DNA from: Macrolepiota albuminosa
Lineage: Eukaryota > Basidiomycota > Agaricomycetes > Agaricales > Agaricaceae
Length of the DNA: 64,000 bases
NCBI GenBank assembly: GCA_027475525.1
Contig: JAMWFC010000009.1
Location: 1,240,001-1,304,000 of the forward strand
Direction of reading: 5' to 3'
Made by a program: the position numbers and the translations under genes. The notes under the pieces are model-generated. The model ran no database searches. It was not told the DNA's origin and was given only the letters and a program-made list of their open reading frames with translations. Below are positions 10,765 through 21,000 of this stretch, piece after piece (position 1 is the stretch's first letter; the number at the start of each line of letters is the position of its first letter).

Positions 10765-11047
10765 TGGGTGTAACCCCCGCCTCTGGACTCAGTAGGGATT
10801 CAACTCCCATGTATACTTTCTGCTTTCCCTTTCTAGATCTTACTCTTTTTTAGTACCTTTTCATAGTAGTGTCCTGGAGTCTGGGCAAGGTGTTCTTCCC
10901 GGTTTCATTTGCCCCCCCTTACTCACACTTCCCATTGACCCTGGGAGACCAAGTATATACATTTTTTCTACAGTTACAATATTTTACGGTATCAGGCCAG
11001 AACAAGAAACGACAGGCGAATAAAGACAAGAAAAAAGAAAAAGAAAA
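10765..11047 (+). other. Element B non-coding segment between pol and antisense gene
   Basis: No convincing ORF on either strand. It follows the pol stop (TAG 10762-10764) and lies tail to tail with the antisense gene that ends at 11048. In B2 the same segment was the target of element C (insertion at 24604 with TSD ATACA). Confidence 0.6.
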
Positions 11048-12839
11048 CTACCGGCCCTCACTCCCTCCCTCCCCCGGCCAGCCTCGGAACCCCTCCCCCA
11101 TCCCCCCCGGGCCGTGCTCCCGCAGTACCTCCTCCACCAACTGCTCCCAGGACGGGAGAGACTCACCCTCGTCCAAAACTCTCTCGAACCAGGAACCGGG
11201 GGCGGGCACGTTCCTCCGCCGGTGTGCCGACACCACCCGCCCCAACAAGTCGAGGCCCCGTTCTACCCCGGGAGTCGTTACCTCAGGGCGCTGCCCCTCC
11301 TGCAGCGCCGCGAGTGCCACGGCTGCCCCGTCCAAGAGCAAGCGGTGCTCCCGGGCCCAGCCTGGAAATGTCAGTGGGGAATCGAATCCGGGGATAGGGA
11401 GACTCACTCAATGAGGCCATACCGGCCACCACCACGTCCCGACGCAGGGCCTCTGCCAACCCCTCACCCCCCGGAAGCCCCACTCCCTGCCCGAGCCTCG
11501 CCCTCAGAGCCTCTAGCTCAGCCTCCACTTCCCCCTGGGCGACCCTGGCCTCCTCCAGGTCCCGGATCATCGCCTCCCGACCCTTCTCCAGATCCCGCCC
11601 AGCCGCCGTCTCCTTCCTCGCCCCCTCTCCATGACCCCCCTGCTCCAGCTCCTGCAGGGCCCCGACTTCACCAGCTTGGAGTCCCCCGGACAGGGGGGAG
11701 AATGTTGCTGGGGACAGGCGCGGGAGGCCTGCAGGGCCCCGACTTCACCAGCTTGGAGTCCCCCGGACAGGGGGGAGAATGTTGCTGGGGACAGGCGCGG
11801 GAGGAAGATCGGGGATGGGGTCCTCAGGGGCAGGCGCGCCCTCTTGGATAGGCCCGGGGAGGGACTAGGCGACGCCCGCCTCTTCCCCTTGTCGGGGCGC
11901 CCCCTGCGACCCTCGTGACCGCCGGCCCTGGCCCGGGTCACCCGACGGGTGATCAGGACCACGGGCCGCCCCCGGCCCCCCGACCCCCTACTGGGCGCCT
12001 CTGCGGACGCTGTGGGCACCTCCCCCACCGGCTCCACCCCCTCTCCCACCGGCTCCACCCCCTCTCCCACCGGCTCCACCACCCAATCCCGCTCCTCAAC
12101 TCCCATCCTCCGAGTAACCCCAGCCAGCGGCCACCCCTGCTCCCGGGAGACACACCGCGCCCTCCACAGCGCCGACACAGAGCACCGCTCATGGTTGAGA
12201 CAGCAGGCCTCGCAGATGGACGTATCGCGGCAGGACGAGGGGCCCAGAGCCTCGAATAGGCAAGGCACCACGCGCCGGGCGCAGTGCAAGCACTGTACCA
12301 AAGTCAGCAGAACGACCAGGAAAGAGGTAGGAGCCCACTCACCGGTCCATTGCTCACACACCAGGTGTGAGCAGGCAGGCCCCGGAGCCTCTCTAGGGCC
12401 TCCCCGAACAGCTCCTGCGTCACGGCCGCCCACGCAACGCGTTGATCTTCCGGGACCTCTGCAACAGTCCCCACCGCCATCCCAGAGCGATGGAAGCGGG
12501 GGGCCGGCAGCCTAGGGTGGGGAGGGCGGACAGTCATCCGCGCAAAGGTGGGCGTGGGACGACTTGAACGGGGGGGGCGCTGGGACCCGCATCGGGAACA
12601 GGCTCCGGGAGCCGGCTGGGACCCGCCTCCGGAGCAGTGATGTTGTGTTGTTCTGAAAAAGGAAGGTCAGTCGTGACAAGCGAGCGGCGCGGGAACCACT
12701 CACGTTGTTGCACGAGCGCCGCCACACGCTCCCGGTCTTGGCGGGCTCGATACCGCGCGTCCCGGGCTTCCCAGGCCATGAGGGGCGCGACCTCGTTGGT
12801 TTGCGGGGGCGTCGGGGAATGGGTTGGCGTGCGCGACAT
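11048..12839 (-). CDS. Antisense spliced gene in element B with Zn2Cys6-like cysteine pattern
   Basis: Four minus-strand exons fit: 12839-12704, 12652-12343, 12292-11408, 11361-11048. The introns (51, 50 and 46 bp) all begin GTGAGT and end CAG. The product would be about 520 residues. The N-terminus is MSRTPTHSPTPPQTNE with an Arg-rich helix, then a Pro-rich linker. Next come cysteines spaced C-x2-C-x6-C-x15-C-x2-C-x6-C (CLHCARRVVPC...CEACCLNHERC), then a 7-residue repeat (VEPVGEG), a basic region (KGKRRA, SKRAR), a coiled-coil-like segment (RDLEEARVAQGEVEAELEAL) and a conserved C-terminal module (ERGLDLLGRVVSAHRRRN). The spacing resembles the fungal Zn2Cys6 DNA-binding cluster, but no DNA binding is shown. 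An indel near 12570 relative to B2 and the 77-bp duplication at 11651 disturb the frame. The exact function is unknown. Confidence 0.65.
11651..11804 (+). repeat. 77-bp tandem duplication 11
   Basis: Exact units from 11651 and 11728 in exon 3 of the antisense gene of B. Confidence 0.95.
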
Positions 12840-12958
12840 GTTTGAACTTGACGGTAAAAAAAAATTTTTTTTCGATACATGGCGAGTCAGGTGCCGGATC
12901 CCACGGTTGAACCCCGGCCCGAACTACCGGCTACACGCGCCTCGGAGGGTCTCGGCGC

Positions 12959-12972
12959 TGAGGGGGGGGTGA
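12959..12972 (+). other. Element B polypurine tract
   Basis: A G-rich run (GAGGGGGGGGTGA) directly before the 3' LTR start at 12973, the expected primer for plus-strand DNA synthesis. Confidence 0.85.
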
Positions 12973-13781
12973 TGTCACGACCCCTCCCCTCCGGGCCCAC
13001 CCCGGGACACCCCCGGAACACCATCTGGGACCCTCCCTCCGACCCCACAGGACACGCCCCGCCATCACGACCGCCGACACCGCCATCATGCGCATCAAGG
13101 ACCACCATCAGCCGCCATCAGCCCCGATCAACGATCGGATCACGCGACTCATTCCCGGCCATCACACATCACGCATCACGACTTCCCCTGCGTCAATTGA
13201 TCGCGCGCCCCACACGCGCGATCCCGGTATACAGTCCCTGCCCGCTACTCAATGACCCCCGGAACCCATCACAGACACCCCGGAATCCCGAGACCCGGTC
13301 CCGTAGTACTTATAGTGTAGCTCCCTGTTGTATTCGCTAGTCTTGATATTACTTTGGTTATTGCGTGCCCTTTTGCTTGACTGGTACGCCTTGATTGGTA
13401 CGCTTCGACTGGCACGCCTAAGTATTTGCGTGCTCTAAGTTTTGGTACGCACTTCGCGACTCTTGATTTACTAACTTGGTCTCGTCTTAGAACCTCCGGT
13501 TCACAACTCGACCCCCTCTAGGTACGCACTTCGCGACTCTTGATTTACTAACTTGGTCTCGTCTTAGAACCTCCGGTTCACAACTCGACCCCCTCTAACC
13601 TCAGTTACCTCCAACCCAAAACCCCCGGACTCTAGTCCCCTATCCTGGGATTACCCCTGTCCTTGTCTTGAACCCCGGAGTCCTAGCCCTGGAGTTCCAG
13701 ACACCCGAGTATTCGTAGGTCAAGTCCGCATTGTAAGGGCATTGCTTTCCCGGAAAGCCCCCGACTCAGCGGAACCTGACA
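12973..13781 (+). repeat. Element B 3' LTR (809 bp)
   Basis: Begins TGTCACGACC and ends CCTGACA. Contains one 77-bp duplication (13444-13597). The TATA region reads TATAGTGTAG, one transition away from the 5' copy. Confidence 0.93.
13444..13597 (+). repeat. 77-bp tandem duplication 12
   Basis: Exact units from 13444 and 13521 in the B 3' LTR; the 5' LTR has its own, differently phased duplication here. Confidence 0.95.
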
Positions 13782-13786
13782 CTTAG

Positions 13787-13913
13787 TCAAACTTTTATTT
13801 TGTTGACACTCAATGCAGGAAGGAATATAACCTTTAATCAGGTCATGGCGCATGTTTGGCCAGTAGTAAGAGTAACAAAGTGCAGCATAAGTCTTGTCCA
13901 CCCCAAAATGTCC
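13787..13913 (-). pseudogene. Element A integrase zinc-finger fragment
   Basis: The minus-strand reading gives the H2C2 finger half (GHFGVDKTYAALCYSYYW... IPSCIECQQNKSLTK), continuous with the integrase core at 2204 once B is removed. Similarity to the same segment of A2 (39770-39905) ends abruptly at about 13913. Confidence 0.8.
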
Positions 13914-15224
13914 TTGCAAGGATTGATTGGACCACAACAACTTGATACCTTTGAGTACAATGCAAAACATTTCTTTAGTTATAAGGGTATTGAGGAGGAA
14001 GAACATGTTGAGAAGGTCATGTCCAACATTGACTTATCTGATGTATGTGCGTGGATCAGGGAGAACGAGGAAGAGGCCAGTGGTGGGGGAAGTAAGGGAG
14101 AGGTTCCATTGACAGGCAACCTGGGGTCATGCGTTTACGTTTATACCTTAACAGCTGATGAGCAGGCGCTCCTGGATCAGCATAATGGATGCTATTGTTG
14201 TTGGCAGTTGTATGTCAATCATTGAGCATGTGACTGTCCTGAGGGGGATAAACTGCTAACACTAGCTGAATATGAGACTCATAAGCTCACAGAGGTTTTT
14301 GCAGCTGCTGCCCGCACAAAGTTTTTGAAGGATAAAGGGAAAGAGGGGACAAATGGAAGAAAGGGAGAGGGTACAGTGACCGTTGTGGCTATGTTTGACA
14401 AGTTCTTGGATGAAGACAAAGATAGCAGTGAAGTGGGTGCTGAGTACATCCTTCCACGACATCTGACTTATTCTTGTTTCATCTTGGCTCCATCTATAAC
14501 CCCCACACTTATCTCCGATGTGTTGATTGACATAGGTGTCCCTCCAGCACTGATTTCTTCAATCCTCATACATAAATTGAAACTGCCTGTTCTCATGCTG
14601 CCACAACCGCTAGAAGTAGCAGGGGCCTTCACAAATGATAGAAAGAACCAAGAAGCAAAAGTCTTATTGACATATGTAAAACTTGTTGTTGTATCTCCCT
14701 GTGCGCAATGGCATTTCCGATCTCAAGTGTTCATTGTCTGTCCAAATTTACACTCCAAATTGATATTAGGCCTACAATTCTTGGAAAGAAACCACATTGT
14801 TGTTGACCCTGTACTACATTCTGCAGTGGACATGAGGGAAAATTTTGATTTGTTGAATCCCTTATCCAGGAAAAACCCCTCTGTAGAGGCTCATGTCAAA
14901 CGTTGCTTGAAGAAAAAGGCAATTCTTGAGGAGCAAAAGATGGTTTGGAAGAAGCGAGAATTAGTTCATTTGGAGCTGGAGGCATTGGTTGCAAAGAGCA
15001 CACACAAATTTCCTGTTGTGGATGATCATGCAGGCATGGGTGAACCTTTGGTGTTGGGGTTGATCAGGGCTAGAATTGAAGAGTTGACAATGAAAAAGAG
15101 ACTGAAAGGGATGGATGTGAAGATGAAGAAGTGTTATGCAAATTTGTTCTCACAGGATCTCCTGCACACTGATGAGCTCCTGACAAGTGTATATCATTGC
15201 ATCCAGGTCAAACCATTGGCTTAA
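13914..15224 (+). pseudogene. Element A2 gag end and protease-like region
   Basis: The frame through 14225 ends in a knuckle-like cluster (GCYCCWQLYVNH, TGA, ACDCP), i.e. C-x2-C...H...C interrupted by a stop at 14223-14225. The open frame 14325-15224 contains a degenerate retropepsin: SDVLIDIGVPPALIS, in which the DSG/DTG loop has become DIG, and LILGLQFLERN, matching the conserved LGxxFL end of Gypsy proteases. The linker to RT follows. The protease is predicted inactive or very diverged. The 5' gag and LTR are absent. Confidence 0.65.
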
Positions 15225-15230
15225 ATCGCA

Positions 15231-16168
15231 GTGGCAAGATCTTATTCATGTCCACAAAAATTTAGACATGGGTGGAAGACTTTAATTGATCACCACCTAG
15301 CTGCGGGTTGCATCTGTCCTTTGTCCTCACAATATGCAAGCCCTTCTTTTGTGATTCTGAAGTCTGATCCCACGGTTCTGCCCCATTGGATAAATGATTA
15401 CCGAACGCTAAACGCAAACACTATCCCTGACAATTTTCCCCTCCCACAGATTGATGACATACTGGCTGACTATACCTGGCCTGGCACTTGCTTTTGGAGA
15501 AAGATTGATCTCACGAATGCCTTTTTTCAAATGCTCGTTCACCTGGATGATGTGAATTATACAGCTACATTGATGCCTTTTGAGTTATGGGAGTGGGTCA
15601 TCATGCCAATGGGGCTGCAGAATGCTCCTGCCACTCAACAACGATGCATCATGCTTGCACTGAGGAAGTACATTGGAAAGATTTGTCACGTGTATCTCGA
15701 TGACATCATTATCTGATCAAAATCACTGGAGGAACATCATGAGAACGTTATCAAAATTTTAGAGGTGTTGCAAGACTTAAAGCTTTTCTGTTCATTGAAG
15801 AAAAGTGATTTTTTTTGTACCGAACTGGATTTTCTTAGTCATCATATTTCTGAGCAAGACATTGAGGCAGATTTGTCTAAGGTCAAAAGAATTCTCACAT
15901 GGCCTGTACCCATAAAGCAAAACATGTTTGTCAATTCTTAGGGTTGGTTCGTTATGTGGTGGTGTTTCTCCCAGCATTGGCCGAGCATACATCAGTGTTG
16001 ACACCATTGACATGGAAGGAGTTTAATAAAGGGCTTTCAGCTTGGACCAGGGAACATCAACAGGCATTCAAAGGCATCAAAGCTTTAGTTGTAGGAAGAA
16101 ACTGCCTCACGACTATTGACCATAAAAATCCTAGTGATAATAAGATTTTTGTGACTTGTGATGCAAGC
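15231..16168 (+). pseudogene. Element A2 reverse transcriptase and start of RNase H
   Basis: The open frame to 15716 holds RT fingers and palm: INDYRTLNANTIPDNFPLPQIDD, KIDLTNAFFQM, MPMGLQNAPATQQR and the catalytic YLDDII, directly followed by TGA. Downstream the thumb region continues with further stops and a frame change near 15930. RNase H starts (IFVTCDASC) at about 16140 and is cut by B2 at 16168/16169, to resume at 39182. Confidence 0.82.
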
Positions 16169-17101
16169 TGTCACGACCCCTTCCCTCCGGATCCACCCCG
16201 GGACACTCCCGGAACACCATTTGCCCACCCGCCTGGAGGGCCTCCTCCGGGTGGCTCACCTGGAGGTCCACGCCCAGGGGGTCCGTTGTCCCAGGGGGGT
16301 TCATTCCTGCCGGGAGGAGGCCTGGGTCTCCACGCAGAGGGTGGCAGAGGTGGGGGGCCTGGGGGTCGTCCTCGAGGTTCGGCTGGGGGTGGCGGAGGCG
16401 GTTGAGGAGGACCCTCCCTCCAACCCCACAGGACACGCCCCGCCATCACGACTACCGGCGCTGCCATCACGCGCATCAAGGACCGCCATCAGCCGCCACC
16501 AGCCCCGATCAACAATCGGATCACACGCATCACACATCACAGCTCCCTCCGCGTTAATTGATCGCGCGCCCCACACACACGATCCAGGTATACAGTCCCT
16601 GCCCGCTACTCAATGACTCCCGGAACTCATCTCAGACACCCTGGAACCCCAAGACCCGGTCCCATAGTACTTATAGCGTAGTTCCCCGTTGTATTTGTTA
16701 GTCTTGATATTACACTGTTACACTGTTTACATTGCTTTAGCTTGGTTACTTGAATTGTTGCGTGCCCTCTATTTGACTGGTACACATTGACTGGCATGCT
16801 TGACTGGCACGCTTGGATAATCGCGTGCTCTAAGACTAGTACGCACTTCGTGACTTTAATTTACTGACTTGGTCTCGTCTTAGAACTCCCGGTTCACGAC
16901 TCGACTCCCTGCCCTACCCTCAGCTACCTGGAACCCAAAACCCCTGGACCAAGTTCCCTCTCCCAGGATTACCCCTGTCCACGTCTTGAACCCCGGAGTC
17001 CTAGCCCCGGAGTTCCAGACACCCGAGTATCTGCAGGTCAAGTCCGCATCGTAAAGGCGAATTGCTTTTCCAGAAAGCCCCTGACTCAGCGGAACCTGAC
17101 A
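16169..17101 (+). repeat. Element B2 5' LTR (933 bp)
   Basis: Starts TGTCACGACC, ends CCTGACA at 17101. Longer than the 825-bp 3' LTR because of a foreign inverted segment at 16221-16410. The self-priming half-site AGTCTTGATATTA is kept at 16700-16712. Confidence 0.9.
16221..16410 (-). repeat. Gag-derived inverted segment inside the B2 5' LTR
   Basis: About 185 bases replace a few bases of normal LTR between CCGGAACACCAT and ACCCTCCCTCC. Read in reverse complement they match B2's own proline-rich gag linker at about 18613-18796 with a handful of mismatches (for example the stretch around ACCCGCCTGGAGG). The 3' LTR lacks it. The result is a long inverted repeat about 2.2 kb apart. Confidence 0.8.
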
Positions 17102-17237
17102 TAATATCAAGACTCCCTCCTTACACCGTTCTTGATGGCTACGTATACTCATACCTACTAACTCAGCGGAACCTGACATAATATCAAGACTCCCTCCTTA
17201 CACCGTTCTTGATGGCTACGTATACTCATACCTACTA
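17084..17237 (+). repeat. 77-bp tandem duplication 13
   Basis: Exact units from 17084 and 17161 spanning LTR end, primer site and gag start of B2. Confidence 0.95.
17102..17114 (+). other. Element B2 self-complementary primer-binding site
   Basis: TAATATCAAGACT after the LTR pairs perfectly with 16700-16712. The junction is present twice because the 77-bp duplication at 17084 spans LTR end, this site and the gag start. Confidence 0.65.
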
Positions 17238-19955
17238 TCCCACGGGCTACCAGACCGACCCCTATGGGCACCCGGTACCCAATCATTACTCCGCAGACCC
17301 CCTGCCCCGTCTATCTACCCCTCTTGTACGAACCTCCGTATCTCCACCGCCACTGGGCCCCCGACCCATCCTTCTATGATCTGGGGCCCTCAGCCAGCTG
17401 GGCCCCTCCGCCCAACTTAGCCATGGCACGACCCGTGGAGGTCCCCTCGTACCGGAGCATCCCCGGGGGCCTGCCGGAGACCCCGCCAGTACCCAGTGGA
17501 TGGCACGACCCGTGGAGGTCCCCTCGTATCGGAGCATCTCCAGGGGCCTGCCGGAGACCCCACCAGTACCCAGTGGACCTTGTCCGATTCCCCCCAGCGA
17601 GGGCCCCTTTGCACCCACCCCCTACTACGGCTACCAGCGCCCCGTTCCCCAACCCCGAGAACCCTGAGGACCCCCCTACCCCGACTACCCCCCTCGTCAC
17701 TACCCGGCCGCCGCTCCACCCACTTGAACCCCTCCCTTGCCAATGGGACGACGACGCCTCGAGGAGTATAAACGGCAACGGGACGAAGTACTCTGCTCAC
17801 TCAGGATTTCACCGGAGGACTTCGCGCAACAGGCAAGGGCGCTGCTCACGGAATTCAGGCACAACAACTTCGAAGGCACTCCGGAGGAATGGGCTCATTG
17901 CTTGGTTGAATTCGGGGATTGCCTCACGCGAGGAGAACTCCCGGAGCAAACTATGGTAAAGTATAGGCGCAATACAATCCTCCAAGAAGAATTGTAGCAG
18001 CTGCTCAACAAAGTCCATGCGTCCCCCTCCCCTCAACCCCTCAACGACCCCACGGACCCAGGTCGCTCAATTCATGTTCGACAGGAACCCCCAGAACTGG
18101 CCCCGGCAGCCCCCGCAGCCCCCACTCTGGAACAACGACAACGGGAAGAGCAACAAAACGCCTCAGCCATATTGCGGTCCCTCAACCTGACTGGAGGCCT
18201 CTTCGATCAACCCGCTGCCTGCACGGTAGGCTTGTCAACTCGCCGCAGGGCTAACTCCGTTCCTAGTACCTTCGAGACCTGGGGACAGCCCCAGAGACTC
18301 CTGGAACCGCTTCCGTGAATGGACAACGCCCAACCTCCGCCCCCGGCAAACCCCGGTAGAGCCCAGGTGGACACCCCCAGCACGGATGACACACTGTGCT
18401 ACATCGACGAGCTCACACGTGGCAACAATGAACAACATCCCACATCCGTGCCCACCCTGGTCCCTCCAGAACCCAGTTTCCGTTGCGATCCGCCACCCCA
18501 CTTTGACCTACGGAACCCCCCGCGACCTCCGATGCAAGCATGACCCTCCCGGGCTGAACATCCCCCGTGCAACCCGGCTCCCCTCTGACCGACCCGACAC
18601 CGCCGAACCCTCCCCGACCACCTCCGCCACCCCCAGCCAAACCTCGAGGATGACCCCCAGGCCCCCCACCTCCGCCACCCCCTGCGTGGAGACCTGGGCC
18701 TCCTCCCGGCAGGAATGAACCCCCCTGGGATAACGGACCCCCCGGGTGTGGACCCCCAGGTGAGCCACCCGGAGGAGGCCCTCCAGGCGGGTGGGGTCCT
18801 GCCCTCGGTGCTTTTCCTCCACAAGGAGGGGGGGGTAATCATTACTACTACTACTACAATGCTGGCCCTCCCCCCTGCAACACTGCTGGACCGAACGATG
18901 CTCGCGATGCCCTTGCCCGCGAAGGACGTTTGGACATTCAGAAACCCAATGCGTTCACAGGCTGGGACCCCCGAAAATGGCGTACATTCCTCACCCAATG
19001 TCTTAACACATTTCAGGCGAAGCCGCTCACATTTCAGGTTGACAGCTCCTGGGTGGCCTTTGCTGCATCATACCTCCAGGGGATCGCCTTCGACTACTAC
19101 ACGGCCCTTATACAGTTTGACCCCAACAACCTGGCACTCTCTCGCTGGCAAGTCTTCGTCGACGAGTTCTCCGGGAAATTCGGGATCTATGACACCGTGG
19201 CTGAGGCCAAGGACAACCTCTTCAACCTCCGAATGCACTCTGAAGAGCGTTTTACCACCTTCATCGTACGTTTTGAGAAGGAAGCTTATGAGACAGGTTG
19301 AAACTACAGCACCCTCTGATACGCTCTCCGCCGTGCTCTGCCACAACGCATCAAGGACATCCTCCGACTCGCCCTGAAGCAACCCTCCTATGACGGATAC
19401 AAGGCCCTCGTCATGCAGATTGACCAATGCTACTGGGAAGACCGCAGCGAGTACTCGAACTCCCAACCCTCCTGGAACCCTAGGGGAGGACCCCCATGGC
19501 CCTCCAGCAAAACCCCCAACCCCCAAACCCGAAACCCCGGTCCCCCCGCATTCCCTGGCGGCCGACCCCTGGTGAGTCGCGGCCTGCCCAATACTAACCC
19601 CGGCAGCGGCGCCCGCCCCCAGGCCCAACTCAACGCCGCCATGGCCGCCAACAACCTGGGCGACGTGCCAGACCCCGAGGAACTCCCAGAAGACTCTGAA
19701 GATCCCGACTTCGCCAACGAGCAGGACAAAGAAGCCCTCCAGGCCAACTGGCTCTCGAAAAAGGGGCGACTCTGGGTTGAGGTCCCAAGGGATGTGCAGA
19801 AACAATGGAGAAGGGAGGGTGTCTGTATACTCTGTGGTGAGAAAGACCATTTCATCTCCGAGTGCCTCCAATGACAGGTCATGGGACGTGCCACCTGGAC
19901 CTTCGAAGGGGAGGACGCCACCTACGAGTATTCAGAAAACGACCCGGCGATTTAG
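17212..19955 (+). pseudogene. Element B2 gag (broken)
   Basis: The gag start ATG is at 17135 and again at 17212 in the second copy of a 77-bp duplication. Same architecture as B: Pro-rich N-terminus, helical segment (17740-17990, stop TAG near 17996), linker, Gag core at 18920-19300 (DPRKWRTFL, GIAFDYY, FVDEFSGKFG), TGA at about 19299, and zinc knuckle CILCGEKDHFISEC at 19824-19865, followed by a premature TGA where B continues. B2 keeps about 28 bases near 19590 that B lost. The natural stop TAG is at 19953-19955. Confidence 0.83.
17423..17576 (+). repeat. 77-bp tandem duplication 14, copies not identical
   Basis: Units from 17423 and 17500 in B2 gag, same 77-bp period but about four transition differences between copies. 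Confidence 0.9.
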
Positions 19956-21000
19956 ACCCGGAAGACGCCCTAAATCGCGGAATCAACCCCAACATCTTCT
20001 CCGCCTCGGTCTCACATCTTCGCTCCACGACACTCATACAGGACACCCTCACGGCTTACCTACCCTCCCACTCTTCACACTCCCTCCTCCTCAAAACCCA
20101 CCTCACACACTCATACAGGACACCCTCACGGCTTACCTACCCTCCCACTCTTCACACTCCCTCCTCCTCAAAACCCACCTCACCCCCTCCGGAACCCCCC
20201 TCGACACCCTCGTTGACAGTGGCGCCACCAACAACTTCATCGACGAAGCATGGTCTACCTTCGCCCCAGAACCTGCTCAGCGACTCCCAGTCCCAGTACG
20301 GCTCTGCCTCTTCGACGGAGACGCCTCTACAGCGGGGGACATCACTCACTTCATGTGTATGCCCGTTACTTTCACCAACGGACAGACTCACACCCTCTGG
20401 ATGTTGATAACCAAACTCCACCCTTTCACACCCCTGGTCCTAGGGCTCCCGTGGCTCTGAGATACCAACTCCTGCATCGATTGGCGACATCTTACCCTTC
20501 GCCTGATCCGGGACCCGACACCCAACGACCAGCAACTCCCCTTCGACATCCCCCACTCTCCAAACCCTACCCCAAAGGACGGGCCCCCACCACCCTCCGG
20601 ACTCCAGTCCTGCTCATCCCGGTCCTTCGTCATCAATGCCAGGCTGGACGGCGCCCCGGGACCAATATCGGCCCTCATTGACAGCGGAGCCACCAGAGTT
20701 TTCATCAGCGACGCCCTCGACCTCCCCCATGACTCCCTCGACCAGCCCCTCTGCCTGCAACGCCTCGACAGCACCCCCTCCTCCTCCGGCCCTATCCAGA
20801 GGTCTCACTCAGGACGTGTGACCCTGGACAACAACTACGAGTTCACCTCCGACTTCCTGGTCACGCGACTTCACGAATCGACCCTGATGGTGCTGGGACT
20901 ACCCTGGCTGCGCGACACAAACCCCGACATCGATTGGAGGACGCTCACCATGACCTTCCTGGGACCCAAAGACCACCCCTCAACCGCCATGCACCTCCAG
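19956..21000 (+). pseudogene. Element B2 tandem aspartic protease domains
   Basis: Unit 1 LVDSGATNNFIDEAW (Asp 20215-20217) ends VLGLPWL followed by TGA at 20458-20460. Unit 2 LIDSGATRVFISDALDL (Asp 20680-20682) ends VLGLPWLRDTNPDIDW. The double arrangement matches B, so it predates their separation. The 77-bp duplication at 20031 precedes unit 1. Confidence 0.8.
20031..20184 (+). repeat. 77-bp tandem duplication 15
   Basis: Exact units from 20031 and 20108 before protease unit 1 of B2. Confidence 0.95.

Larger units (their letters stand above)
2205..13781 (+). mobile_element. Element B: full-length chromodomain Ty3/Gypsy retrotransposon with antisense gene
   Basis: Bounded by LTRs (2205-3090 and 12973-13781) with a perfect 5-bp target-site duplication CTTAG (2200-2204, 13782-13786), inserted in element A's integrase. 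Order: LTR, self-complementary primer-binding site, gag, two protease domains, RT, RNase H, integrase, chromodomain, antisense gene, polypurine tract, LTR. By eye the two LTRs differ at about 16 of some 809 aligned positions once the 77-bp duplications are set aside. All are transitions and most are at CpG. Ten 77-bp duplications, small indels and TGA stops break the frames, so this copy is probably not autonomous unless the duplications are assembly errors and the remaining stops are bypassed. Confidence 0.93.
569..13913 (-). mobile_element. Element A: truncated chromodomain Ty3/Gypsy retrotransposon
   Basis: A minus-strand Gypsy element that keeps only the integrase zinc finger (13787-13913), integrase core and C-terminal chromodomain (1103-2204) and the 3' LTR (569-785). 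Gag, protease, RT and RNase H are gone. Two later insertions interrupt it: a family-C solo LTR (866-1102) and the complete element B (2205-13781). Joined across B, the reading passes from the H2C2 finger straight into the GPLH..PIPEQ linker and the integrase core, which confirms the nesting. It meets its relative A2 head to head at about 13913. Confidence 0.8.

Noticed and set aside
12026..12088. Three 21-bp repeats, considered as a CRISPR-like or satellite array
   Set aside because: They encode the in-frame VEPVGEG repeat of the antisense gene; there are no spacers.
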